From NCBI RefSeq assembly GCF_007565055.1, contig NC_044562.1:54694250-54758249 (forward strand): 64,000 bases of DNA, written 5' to 3'. Source of the stretch: Rhinopithecus roxellana. Its lineage: Eukaryota; Chordata; Mammalia; Primates; Cercopithecidae. The notes under the pieces were generated by a model, which searched no databases, was not told the origin of the DNA, and worked only from the letters and a program-made list of their open reading frames with translations. This document shows, piece after piece, positions 23,009 to 33,903 of the stretch. The stretch's first letter is position 1. Every line of letters starts with the position of its first letter. A program made the translations under genes and the position numbers.

Positions 23009-23868
23009 TGGGGATACATTTATTCACATTGAAAAGGGGACTTTTTTTTTTTTTTTTTTTGAGACGGAGTCTTGCTCTGTCGCCCAGGCTAGAGTGCAGT
23101 GGCCGGATCTCAGCTCACTGCAAGCTCCGCCTCCCGGGTTTACGCCATTCTCCTGCCTCAGCCTCCGGAGTAGCTGGGACTACAGGCGCCCGCCACCTCA
23201 CCTGGCTCGTTTTTTGTATTTTTAGTAGAGACGGGGTTTCACCATGTTAGCCAGGATGGTCTCGATCTCCTGACCTTGTGATCCGCCCGTCTCGGCCTCC
23301 CAAAGTGCTGGGATTACAGGCTTGAGCCACCGCGCCCGGCCGAAAAGGGGACTTTTAATATGTGATTAAGGTTATATACTTGAGATGTGGAGACCATCAT
23401 GGATTATCCAGATGGGCCTAATCTAGTCACAAAATCCTGAAAAACAGAGACCCTTTTCCAGTGGTGGTCAGAGAGATGTGACAGTGGAAGAAAAGACAGG
23501 AGAGATCCAAAGTGCGAGAGGTATTCAGTGCACCATTGCTGGTTTAAAGGTGCAGGAAGAAGTCACGAACCAAGGAATAAAAGCAGTCTCCAGAAACTAA
23601 GAATGTACTGTACCTGACAGTGGGCAAGGAAATGAAGACTTCATTCCTACAATCACAAGAAAGTAAATTCTGACAATAACCAGCTTGAGTGAAGAGACAG
23701 ATTCTCTCCTAGAGCCTCCAAAAGGGAGCACAGTCTTACTAACAATATGATTGTAGCCCAGTGAGACCCATTTTGGAAGTCTGACCTCTAGAACTGTAAT
23801 ATAATAAATTTATGTTGTTTTAAGCCTCTAAGTTGATGGCAATTTATTACAGCAACAATAGAACACTA
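23009..23868 (+). mobile_element. MLT1-type LTR, split by an AluY
   Basis: After the Alu the sequence reads 'ttttaatatgtgattaaggttatatacttgagatgtggaga'. It goes on to 'gatgggcctaatctagtcacaaaatcc', then 'gagcctccaaaagggagcacag', and finally 'cctctagaactgtaatataataaatttatgttgttttaagcc'. This is the standard order of a sense MLT1-like LTR. The end lies near 'gcaacaatagaacactaatgg'. Confidence 0.75.
23031..23356 (-). mobile_element. Young AluY, Old World monkey type, with TSDs
   Basis: A perfect 15-bp duplication GAAAAGGGGACTTTT is at 23031-23045 and 23342-23356. The antisense Alu between has a pure T-tail and a near-consensus body with TTTACGCCATT and GGCTTGAGCC, indicating a recent insertion. 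Confidence 0.97.
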
Positions 23869-24825
23869 ATGGTTTGATATATGGTATGCACTGTATGTGT
23901 TTATTCTTTTTATTATTTTGCTAATTATATTATTCCTAATTTAGTACAACCAAGCAATACCTGGGAGAATTCTTGGTCCTTTATTTGCATGTGTAGCTGA
24001 TCCTACAGATTGATTTCTGAGCTCTGCTCTATGTCCTGGTATTTGGATACTCACAGAAGCAATAATGAATTTAAGGAAATAATTCTCTGAGAAGATAAGC
24101 AGAAATAGAATGAGAATTATTAACCTTGGGACAAGTGAATAATTGGGGGCTTTGGGTAACTCCAGTTACCAGCCAAAGAGAGCTGTGAGCCAACGTAGAG
24201 AAAGCTATCATGGTTAGTTATTTTTGAAACTTCTAGAGGTTTCTCAAAAATTGAATTTCTTGAGAAATGTGGATCCTCAAAAAAGCTATTCAGTTCCAAA
24301 TTGGGGTTTAAGCAACTCAGCAACAACAGTCTTTCCCAACTGCTTTTTGGTCCACAACAGCATTTAAATTGGTCCCTGAAATACCACTTCAGTAATTTCT
24401 GACTGCTCCATATTGACCATACAGGACTATGATGTCCCCAGAAAAGCAAGAATCAGCACTTTCCAGGCGCTAATGAAGACTTTCCTGGTCACCCTATCTA
24501 AACTGCAACTTTTTCAAAGCTATTGATTCTCCTGTCTTACTACGTTTTTTCTGCTTAACACTTAACACACTATAACATAAGTGTAATGAGTCTGACCCCA
24601 TTTTTTGATGTCTGACTGCTGACAGGTTTTAAGTCTCACTCCTTCCTCTTTTCCTTGTGCCCGACATGTGGGCAAACTGATAAGAAAGTCTGGCTGCGCC
24701 CTCCTTTGGCACCAGCAGGAGATTTAATCTATGAAAGCCCCGTCCATAGGCAGAAATTTTCACCTGACTTGAACCCATAACGCTTTGCCCACTCAAACCC
24801 TTCAGACTTGCTAGGAGAGTCTTGC
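23869..24825. other. Unassigned sequence
   Basis: No repeat family recognised. A minus-strand frame of 109 codons (24120-24449) lacks domain features and is not called. Confidence 0.35.
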
Positions 24826-24941
24826 CCTGCTCTCCCCAGGAACCTCAACTAGGTAATATGTCTTTTCATATCCTCTTTGTGCACCTGCTCTCCCTAGGAA
24901 CCTCAACTAGATAATATATCTTTTCATATCCTCTTTGTGCA
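24826..24941. repeat. Two tandem copies of a 58-bp unit
   Basis: Unit 1 (24826-24883) and unit 2 (24884-24941) both start CCTGCTCTCCC and end CTCTTTGTGCA. They differ by only a few transitions (for example AGGTAATATG versus AGATAATATA), showing a local segmental duplication. The unit itself is not an element I recognise. Confidence 0.95.
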
Positions 24942-25021
24942 CCTGCAGCATCATTAGTCTTGATATCTCAACAAAATTTTAGGTGGAGGGTTCCTCCCAA
25001 TTTTAGAAAGTAAAGATACAA

Positions 25022-25339
25022 CAGAATACATTCTTTTTTTTTTTTTGAGACGGAGTCTCGCTCTATCGCCTAGGCTGGAGTGCAGTGGCCGGATCTCAGC
25101 TCACTGCAAGCTCCGCCTCCCGGGTTTACGCCATTCTCCTGCCTCAGCCTCCCGAGTAGCAGGGACTACAGGCGCCCGCCACCTTGCCCGGCTAGTTTTT
25201 TGTATTTTTTAGTAGAGACGGGGTTTCACGGTGTTAGCCAGGATGGTCTCAATCTCCTGACCTCGTGATCCACCCGTCTCGGCCTCCCAAAGTGCTGGGA
25301 TTACAGGCTTGAGCCACCGCACCCGGCCCAGAATACATT
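25022..25339 (-). mobile_element. Young AluY, Old World monkey type, with TSDs
   Basis: An 11-bp duplication CAGAATACATT lies at 25022-25032 and 25329-25339. The antisense body runs to GCACCCGGCC with TTTACGCCATT and GGCTTGAGCC. The T-tail is short (about 13). Confidence 0.95.
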
Positions 25340-25379
25340 TTCTAATATATCTTCTTATTTGTCTGTATTTCACTTTAGA

Positions 25380-25470
25380 TTATAAACTCCATGTGGGAAC
25401 ATATTCTGTGTTGTTCACTGCACCCAGGACAGTGAGTAGCACATATAAGGAACTGAATCAGCTGGGATTG
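25380..25470 (+). mobile_element. L2 3'-end fragment
   Basis: 'attataaactccatgtgggaacatattctgtgttgttcactgcacccaggacagtgagtagcacata' follows the L2 terminus (..agactgtaagctcc..gagggcagg..tgttcactgctgtatccccagc). Confidence 0.65.
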
Positions 25471-26559
25471 TGTGTTTGCATGTGTGTACATGTGTAAGTC
25501 AATTATTTCTTTTTTAGTATAGTAGGTACTCGTGGAGCAAAAATGATCACCCAAACCATACACCTATTTCTTTTGCAATGAAATATAGTTTACAAACCTC
25601 CAAATTAGAAGACATTATAGAATTTTGTGCCCCCTCCTCCCACCAAAAAATATTGAAAGTCAACCATACTCTAAGAACTAAAGTTTAATGCCAAACAGGA
25701 TAAACTTGGGATCTACATTATTTATTTAAGAAATACTTGTTAGGCATCATATACAATGCAGTATTATAAGTACTCGGGATCCTGTGATAAGTAAGACAGA
25801 GATAAGAGCCTTGATTTTATGAAACTTACTGACATTTTAGCTGTCTTTCTCATTTTCTTTTTTAAAAATAAAGATACTACATTCTGTATTTTACTACCTA
25901 AGAGCTCATTTTTAAATGTTAAAAATTAGTACATTGCTTAGTTTCCTAAAAAGTAATATTTGTTTTTAATCAATTATCCAATATAATCAATTGGTGAGAC
26001 AGAGTTAACAACATTCACTACAATCACCTCTTTCCTGAACATGCAAGAAGAATGTACTTCCTGCACTTAGGTAAAAGGCTGTATGACTAAGTTCTGGTCA
26101 ATAATAAGTTAATTGTAAGCTACTTCCACTCCTGGCTTTAAAATTTAGCTATTCAATACTCTTGACCTTCTAGAGAGACCTCAGAAGCCATGTATTTCAG
26201 GTGATTTTACAGTAAAGTACAAGCTATCTGGGCCAATTTATCATCCTTTTGAGAGGAGCCATTAATAATAGCTCTCATTAATGACTGTCAGATGATCAAA
26301 AAAATAAAAGTGTATGGTGTTAAGGCTTTGAGATGTAGAGATTGATTGTTACTGCAGCAGACCCTAGACTAGGCAGACACGTCAGTAAAATGAGACTTTA
26401 CTTCCCTGCTTCTTTCTATACCTAATACGATTGTTGGCCATGCTGTCTTTAATAATATCTCTTGACATCAGCAATTACATTGACTACTCACCACTTTAAA
26501 AAACATTTTAACAACAATTAGTGCAAATATTAATGTAAATTTCAAACTCTGCTCATTTC
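25471..26559. other. Unassigned with old repeat-like segments
   Basis: 25735-25850 ('tgttaggcatcatatacaatgcag..') echoes the ancient repeat seen near 11330. 25990-26390 ends 'ggctttgagatgtagagattgattgttactgcagcagaccctag', a pattern of old LTR or DNA-element 3' ends. Neither can be named securely. Confidence 0.35.
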
Positions 26560-27815
26560 TTGACTGTGATATTAACATATTCATTCATTATTGACTGGAT
26601 TGGCTGTTCAACTTGAGTAGCTCAAATGCTGGATATTTCCAAGAAGAATTAAAGCCTGTTTGTATTTTACTGCTGTTACAGAGAGGTGAAAATAAAGGCA
26701 CTACTTTAAATATTTCTATTACTCATTTGGCTCCCTTCTTATTTTCATTAGCTGCAGGGAATTGCCCTCTAAATGACTAATTAAGACTGGTGTCCTGAGG
26801 TACCAGCACTCCTAGATGATAATTACTTGAGATTAAAAGCTAAAGACCAACAGGCCTTAAAGTGCTTGATGGGGCAAAATAACAAGGTTGATGTATGGGC
26901 TTCCCTGAGCTTGTAGCTGAGATGACCTGGGAAACATAGATGAATCTAGCCTCCTAGGAATGGTCCCAACCTGAACTTATGCTATTCATGTGTCAAGAAA
27001 CTCGAGGAGTTGGTGAATCAACATTTCCATTTAAGGAGCAGCTCTTGAAGAAATACGAAAAGCACTTGAAGAGGCAGCTCTTAGAAATGTGTCAATGGAC
27101 GTTTTTCATCAATTTTACTTTAAATTCATAACATTTCCATGAGTTTGGGAGAATCTTCATGGTTACATATGTTACATTAATATTACACACATTTGGAATA
27201 GGCTCTGGATGCTATTTTTGGGCCCCAATGCCTTGATCTCCTAGTGACAAACTGATTGAAACTTTCGACTATTAGAAAGCAGTTTCTCAGAAATTAGCAA
27301 TTGAGATTTAGAGATCCTAATGGGTCTGTCTTTAGAGTGTGAGTTGAGATATATGCGAACTTTTGCCACAAATCTTCTCCCATGTACCTGGAAAAGAAAT
27401 ATCACTGATCAGCAGAGAGATAATGTTGAACAGACATCAGCAGAGAAGTAGAAATAATGGACTACATACTGCCACAGAAAGGGCTATGCAAGCCTAGCTC
27501 TTTTTGTTTCAGTTTCTAACAGCTAATTCTCTCTGACACTAAAAATGGTGGTGGTGATACAATTTTATAATATGAACTTTTTTTTTAGTCTAAGGTGTTG
27601 AACAACAACAAAACCACTAAAAAAAGCAGCATATTTAGAATTGGCTTAAAAACAATACTAAGATTAGCTCGTGTCATCTTTCTAATATCAAAATAACCAT
27701 TCAGTTTCACCTATAACCTACCGTAGAGTAATTAGGCACTGGGGAATAAAATGAGTAACATCTGATCTTAGACAACACTGTAACACCCAGTCAGTGGTAA
27801 ATTCCATGCACAAAT
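26560..27815. other. Unassigned unique sequence
   Basis: A 1.25-kb interval without any recognisable repeat, rare in this window. 26740-26830 contains homeodomain-type TAATTA/TAATTAC cores ('aatgactaattaagactgg', 'gataattacttgag') in otherwise balanced sequence. Function is unknown. Confidence 0.35.
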
Positions 27816-28128
27816 AGTTACATCGGCCGCGCGCAGTGGCTCACGCCTGTAATCCCAGCACTTTGGGAGGCCAAGGCGGGCAGATCACGACGTCAGGAGA
27901 TCAAGACCATCCTGGCTAACACGGTGAAACCCCGTCTCTACTAAAAATGAAAAAAAAAATTAGCCGGGCGTGGTGGTGGGCTCCTGTAGTCCCAGCTACT
28001 TGGGAGGCTGAGTCAGGAGAATGGCGTGAACCCGGGAGGCGGAGCTTGCAGTGAGCCGAGATTGCGCTACTGCACTCCAGCCTGAGCGACAGAGCTAGAC
28101 TCTGTCTAAAAAAAAAAAAAGTTATATC
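27816..28128 (+). mobile_element. AluY, sense, with TSDs
   Basis: A complete Alu from GGCCGCGCGCAGTGGCTCAC (27825) to a 13-A tail ending about 28120. Flanks AGTTACATC (27816-27824) and AGTTATATC (28120-28128) form a 9-bp duplication with one mismatch. A and B box regions of the internal Pol III promoter are recognisable in the left arm. Confidence 0.93.
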
Positions 28129-28964
28129 ATGACTTTATGGTAAGTTCCCCTGGCTATGTGTGTGACTTGGTTGGATTGGGGTCACCAGAAACTGGAAACT
28201 GAGAAATGCACAATAGATGTTTCTCCCAGTTCTTTCTCTTCTTGTTGGTCTTTTTGTAGCAAGTTTCTCTGGCAAAGGGAAAAGGAGCAATGGATGTTAC
28301 CATTTGGGAAACTGCTTTCTAATTTCAATGTTCAGCAACCACAGCACTCACTGAGATTTATTTGCAGCAAGGAAATTGTTTGGGGAACAAGATTTTTACA
28401 GGACATAACAGCACTATATGCTTTTCACAGCTTCCACTGATAACATTTGTGACACTTCGGGGGGAAGTGCAAACTTTTATAAAGCTACAAAACAGGCCTC
28501 TAAGGGGAATGATTTTAGTTCAGTTAATAAAAGGTCTCAGAGTATTTCAAGCTTAAAAAGGGGCGAAGAATGAAGACCAAGACATCAGGAAAATCCTACT
28601 CTCAAAATAAATTACCCTGGATCCCAGAAGAGGGAGAGTTGAAAAGTGGTAGACTACATAAGGAACTCATGCAGGTCTTGTAGAATATTTTCTCTAACCT
28701 ACTTCCATTTAATTTTATGTTGCAGTGATATAGAGAATACTGGAAAGATGTTTTTCTTTTTTCAGGCTTCCTGCTCTTTAAGTCAGAGTTATATTGAAGA
28801 GAAAAATAAAAGAAAGAAGGTAAAAGAAAAGACATTTTAGAAACAGGTATTTCTGAAAAGGATAGGGTTATCATGAGAGCTTATGAAGGTAAAATAAAGT
28901 GCTACACATTTTGACTTGTGTCATATGGGCATTATAATTAATAAATGTAATTTTGTAGTTGAAT
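28129..28964. other. Unassigned sequence
   Basis: No repeat family recognised. Open frames of 64-94 codons here overlap on both strands with no domain. Confidence 0.35.
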
Positions 28965-29138
28965 AAGAAGGACTTTATTTCGTTTCTTCATAATTTCATT
29001 TTTTTATAGAGATGGAATCTCACTACGTTGACCAGGCTGGTCTTGAACTCCTGGCCTCAAGTGATCCTCCCATCTTGGCCTCCCAAAGTGCTGGGATTAC
29101 AGGCGTGAGCCACCATGCCCTGCGAAAGAAGGACTTTA
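28965..29138 (-). mobile_element. Short Alu-type monomer with TSDs
   Basis: A 13-bp perfect duplication AAGAAGGACTTTA lies at 28965-28977 and 29126-29138. It frames about 148 bp that begins TTTTTATAGAGATGGAATCTC and ends GCGTGAGCCACCATGCCCTGCG. The body goes from a short tail straight to one Alu left-type arm. It is therefore a truncated Alu or free left monomer (FLAM-like) that inserted by L1 machinery as a short unit. Confidence 0.9.
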
Positions 29139-29699
29139 CATTGGAAATCAGATAAGTAGCTGTGAAAAATCTGGCATGTTAAATAGCTTACCTATTCCTT
29201 AGTTATCTGTTAAATGAAAAACAGGAAACAAACTAAATGCTTCAACTTTAGGCTTATCTATATTACATTCAAAAAAATGTATTGCATGCCTATTTGACTG
29301 TGATATTCACCCCACCCCCAAGATACTTTGTATAACCTTTAAAAATATTCTATAGTCAACAGTTTTCAGAGTATTTCTGAAGATTAAACATAACATTTGG
29401 AAGCATATAACACAGTCCTAAGAATAAGACTGAGAGTCAGAATTCAAAATATCAAAACTATTTTAAATATAACTCAAGTGAACAGTTAATTTAAGTTGCA
29501 CTATTTCCTGCAACATATAACTAAAATGAATAGGCTCAAAATACACTCTTGAAATAGAGATGTGTAAAGGCATGTTCAAGGAGTTGTAGATAGTAAGAGG
29601 ATGAGTGAAAGTTCAAACACAATATTTGTGATGTAAGTTAAGTACTGTCTCCACTTTACCTATTTTCTCATAATCTAATAAAATAATGTATGGGAAAAT
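29139..29699. other. Unassigned AT-rich sequence
   Basis: No recognisable element. Confidence 0.4.
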
Positions 29700-32214
29700 A
29701 TTTTCCTTTTTATAGTTTTTTATGTTTTTAAAAAATTTTGTGGTATACAAAGCAGGTATGTACATGTAATGGGTACATGAGATGTTCTCATATAGGCATG
29801 TGATGTGAAACAAGAATATCATGAAGAATGGGGCATCCATCGGCCCAAGCACCTATCCATTGAGCTGCAATGCCATCAATATTAGGTCTTATTCTTTCTT
29901 TCTAACTAGTTCTTTTATACCCATTAACCATCCGAGCCCCCTACTACACTTTCCAGTCTCTGGTAACCATCCTTCTATTCTCCATGTACATAAGTACAAT
30001 TGGTTTGATTTTTAGATTCCACAAATAAGAGGGAACATGTGATGTTTGTCTTTCTGTGCCTGGTTCATTTCACATAAAATAATGATCTCCAGTTCCATCC
30101 ATGTTGCAAATGATTGGATCTTATTCTTTTTTATGGATGAATAGTACTCCGTGCTGTATATGTACCATATTTTCTATATCCATTCATCTGTTCATGGACA
30201 CTTATGTTGCTTCCAAATCTTAGCTTATTGTAAACAGTGCTGCCACAACATAGTGCAAATATTTCTTTGATAAACTGATTTCCTTTCTTTTGTGCCCAAA
30301 AGTGGGATTGCCTGATCCTATGGTAGCTCTATTTTTAGTTTGTTTGAGGAATCTCCAAATTCTTCTCCATAGTGGTTGTATTAATTTACATTCCCATTAA
30401 ACATGCACAAGTGTTCCCTTTTCTACACATCCTCACTAGCATTTGCTATTGCTTGTCTTTTGGATATAAGCCATTTTAAAAGGGTTGAGATGGCATCTCA
30501 TTGTAGTTTTGATTTGCATTTCTCTGATCAATGATTTTGAGCTCCTTTCCATATCCCTGTTCATGATCTGTATCTCCTATTTTGAGAAAGGTCTATTCAA
30601 ATATTTTCCCCATCGTTTGATCAAATTATTGGATGTTTTCCTATAGAGTGTTTGAGATCTTTATATAGTGTGGTTACTAATCCCTCATCAGATAGGTAGT
30701 TTGCAAATATTTTCTCCCATTCGGTGGTTGTCTCTTCAGTTTGTTGACTGTATGCTTTGGTGTGCAGAAGCTTTTTAACTTGACATGATACCATTTGCTC
30801 ATTTTTGCTTTGGTTGTTTGTGCTTATAGAATATCACTCAAATTCTTGCCCAGACCAATGTCCTAGGTATTTTCCACAATGTTTTCTTATACTAGTTTCA
30901 TGGTTCGAGGTCTTGATGTAATTCTTTAATCCATTTTTATTTCACTTTTGTATATGGTGAGAAATAGGGGTGCAGTTTCATTCATTTGCATATAGATATC
31001 CAGTTGTCCTAGCACAATTTATTAAAGCGACTTTCTTTTCCCTACTGTTATGTTCTTGTCACCTGTGTCTAAAATAAGTTACTGTAGGTGTGTGGACTGT
31101 TTTATGGGTTCTCCATTCTCTTTCATTGTTCTATGTGTCTGTGTTTATGCCAGTGCTGTGCTAGTTTGTTTATAAAAGTTCTGTAGTATAATTTGAAGTC
31201 AGGTAATTCCTCCAATTATGTTCTTTTAGCTTGGAATAGCTTTGGCTATTCTGGGTCTTTTGTGGTTCCATATAAATTTTAAGAATTTTTTTTTCTATTT
31301 CTGTGAAGAATGTCATTTGTATTTTGATAAGGATTTCATTGAATCTGTAGATTGCTTCAGTGGTATGGACATTTTAACAGTTTTGATTTTTCCAATCCAT
31401 GAACATAGAATATTTTTCAATGATTTTGTATCCTCCTTAACTTTTTTCAGCAGTGCTTTACAGTTTTCATTACAGAGATCTTTCACTTTTTTGGTTAATT
31501 CTTAGACATTGAATTTTATGTGTGGCTACTGTAAATTGGATTACTTTTAAATTTATTTTTCATTGTTCACTGTTGGCGTATATAAATGCTACTGACTTTT
31601 ATATGTTGATTTTGCATCTTGAAGTGAGTGAATTTGCTTATAAGTTCCAATAGCTTTCCTGCGGAGTCTTTAGGTTTTTCCAAATTTAAGATTATATCAT
31701 CTGTAAACAAGGATACTTTGACTTCTTCCTTTCCAATTTGGGTGCCCTTTGTATCTTTCTCTTGTCTTACTGCTTTAGCTAGATCTTTCAGTAATATGCT
31801 GAATAACAGTGATGTCAGTGGGCATTCTTATTATGTTTCAGATATTAGAGGAAGGGCTTTCAGTTTTCCCCCATTTAGTATGATACTAACTGTGGGTATG
31901 TTATGTATGGTTTTATTATTCTAGTGCATGTTCCTTCTAATCCCAGTTTTTTGAGGGTGTTTATCATGAAGGGATGTTGAATTGTATCAAATGTTTTTCA
32001 GCATCAATTGAAATGATATGGTTTTTATCCTTCATTCTGTTGATATGATGTATCACACTGAGTGAGTTGTATATGTTGAACCATCCTTCCATTCCCTTGA
32101 TAAATCCCATGATCACGATCAATTGACTTTCTACTGTATTGTTTAATTTGGTTTGCTAGCATTTTGTTGAGAATTTTTGCATCAATATTTTCTAGAGATA
32201 TTGGACTGTAGTTT

Positions 32215-32218
32215 TTTC

Positions 32219-32278
<60 letters not shown>

Positions 32279-32508
32279 TTTTTCTTTCTCTCTTTCTTTC
32301 TTTTTTCTCTTTCTTTCTTTCTCTTTCTTTCCCACCCTTCCTTCCTTCCTTCCTTCCTTCCTCCCTCCCTCCCTCCCTCCCTCCCTCCCTCCCTCCCTCC
32401 CTCCCTCCCTCCCTCCCTTCCTTCCTTCCTTCCTTCCTTCCTTCCTTCCTTCCTTCCTTCCTTCCTTCCTCCCTCCCTCCCTCCCTCCCTCCCTTCCTTC
32501 CTTCCGTT
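32215..32508. repeat. Compound pyrimidine microsatellite (TTTC/TTCC/TCCC)n
   Basis: About 290 bp of almost pure pyrimidine on the plus strand. The order is (TTTC)n at 32218-32278, imperfect TTTC/TTTTC to 32330, (TTCC)n, (TCCC)n about 32361-32416, (TTCC)n to about 32468, (TCCC)n, and (TTCC)n. It sits inside the old L1 ORF2 between 'ggactgtagtttttt' and 'gtagctttggtattagg', so it grew from L1 sequence, not from an Alu tail. Such mirror-repeat tracts can form triplex DNA. The 'KEGRKEGR' frames here are repeat translation. Confidence 0.98.
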
Positions 32509-33903
32509 CATTTTTTTGTAGCTTTGGTATTAGGCTACCCTGTACTGCTTGTAGAGAGTACAAGAGTGTAAAAGCCTGAAAATATTCTCTCCTCCTCTGT
32601 TTTTCAAAATACTTTGAGTAGAATTCGTATTAGTTTTTCTTTAGATGTTTGCTAGAATTTAGTAGTGAGACCATCAGGTCTCGGGCTTTTGCTTTTTATT
32701 ACAGCTTCAATCTCCTTACTTGTTATCGGGTTGTTCAGGTTTTGGATTTCTTCCTGGTTTAATCTTGGGAGGTTGTATGTTTCTAGGAATTCATCCATTT
32801 CTTCTAGATTTTCCAATTTATTGACATATAGTTGCTCATAGTAGCAACCAATGGCCCTTTAAATTTCTGCGTTATCAATTGTAATGTCTGCTTCTTCATT
32901 TCTGATTTTATCCATTTGGGTCTTTTCTCTCTTTTTCATAGTCAGATTTAACATTTGCCAATTATGTTTAACTTTTCAAAAAAAAAAAAAAACACAACAT
33001 TTTTTCATTGAATTTTTAAAATTTTTTACTTTGGTTTTATTTATTCCTGCTCCAATTTTTACTATTTATTTTCTTCTGCTGGTTTTGCTTAGGTTTGCTC
33101 TTGCTTCTCCAGTTCTTCAAGATACATCATTAGACTGTTTATTTGAAGTTTTTTTCTTGCTTTGATGTAGGCACTTATAGCTATAAACTTTCCTCTTAGT
33201 ACTGCTTTTGCTGTATCCCACAGGTTTTGGCATGTTATGCTGTTACAATCATTTGTTTCAAAAATAATTTCAGTTTTCTTCTGAATATCTCATTGGTCCA
33301 CTGGTCATTCAGGAGCATATTGTTTAATTTCCATGTATTTGTATGATTTATAAAATTTATCTTGTTATTAATTTGTGGTTTGATTCCATTGTGGTCTAAG
33401 AAGATGGATGTTGTTATTTTAGCTTTTCTGAATGTTTTAAGGCTTGTTTTGTGGTCTAACATGTGGTCTGTCCTTTGAGAATGATGCATACGGTGAGGAA
33501 AAAAATGTGTACTGTGCAGCCATTGGATGAAATGTTCTGTTAATATCTGTTAGGTCCATTTGGCCTACAGTGCAGATTAAGTCTGTTGTTTCTTTATTTT
33601 CTGCCTGGAAGATCTGTCCAGTACTGAAAATGGGGTGTTGATGTCTCCAGCTATTATTTTATTGGGGCCTATAGCTCTCTTTAATAATATTTCCTTTTTA
33701 TATCCAGCTGCTCTCATGGCTGGTGCAAATATATTTAAAGTAGTTGTATTCTTTTTGCTGAATTTAACCCTTTATCATTATTCATTGACCTTCTTTGTCT
33801 CTCTTACAGCTTTTTTCTTCAAATCTATTTTGTCTGCTGTAAGATTAGCAACTCTTGCTCTGTTTTGGTTTCCATTGGCATGAAATTTCCTTTGTAAAAT
33901 GTT

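Noticed and set aside
24120..24449. 109-codon minus-strand frame as a gene
   Set aside because: No domain, no conserved motif and no transcript architecture; the length is within what chance gives over 64 kb.
32182..32563. Open frames of 109-123 codons rich in Lys/Glu/Gly/Arg or Ser/Phe/Leu/Pro
   Set aside because: They are direct translations of the TTTC/TTCC/TCCC satellite in several frames and on both strands, so they are not genes.
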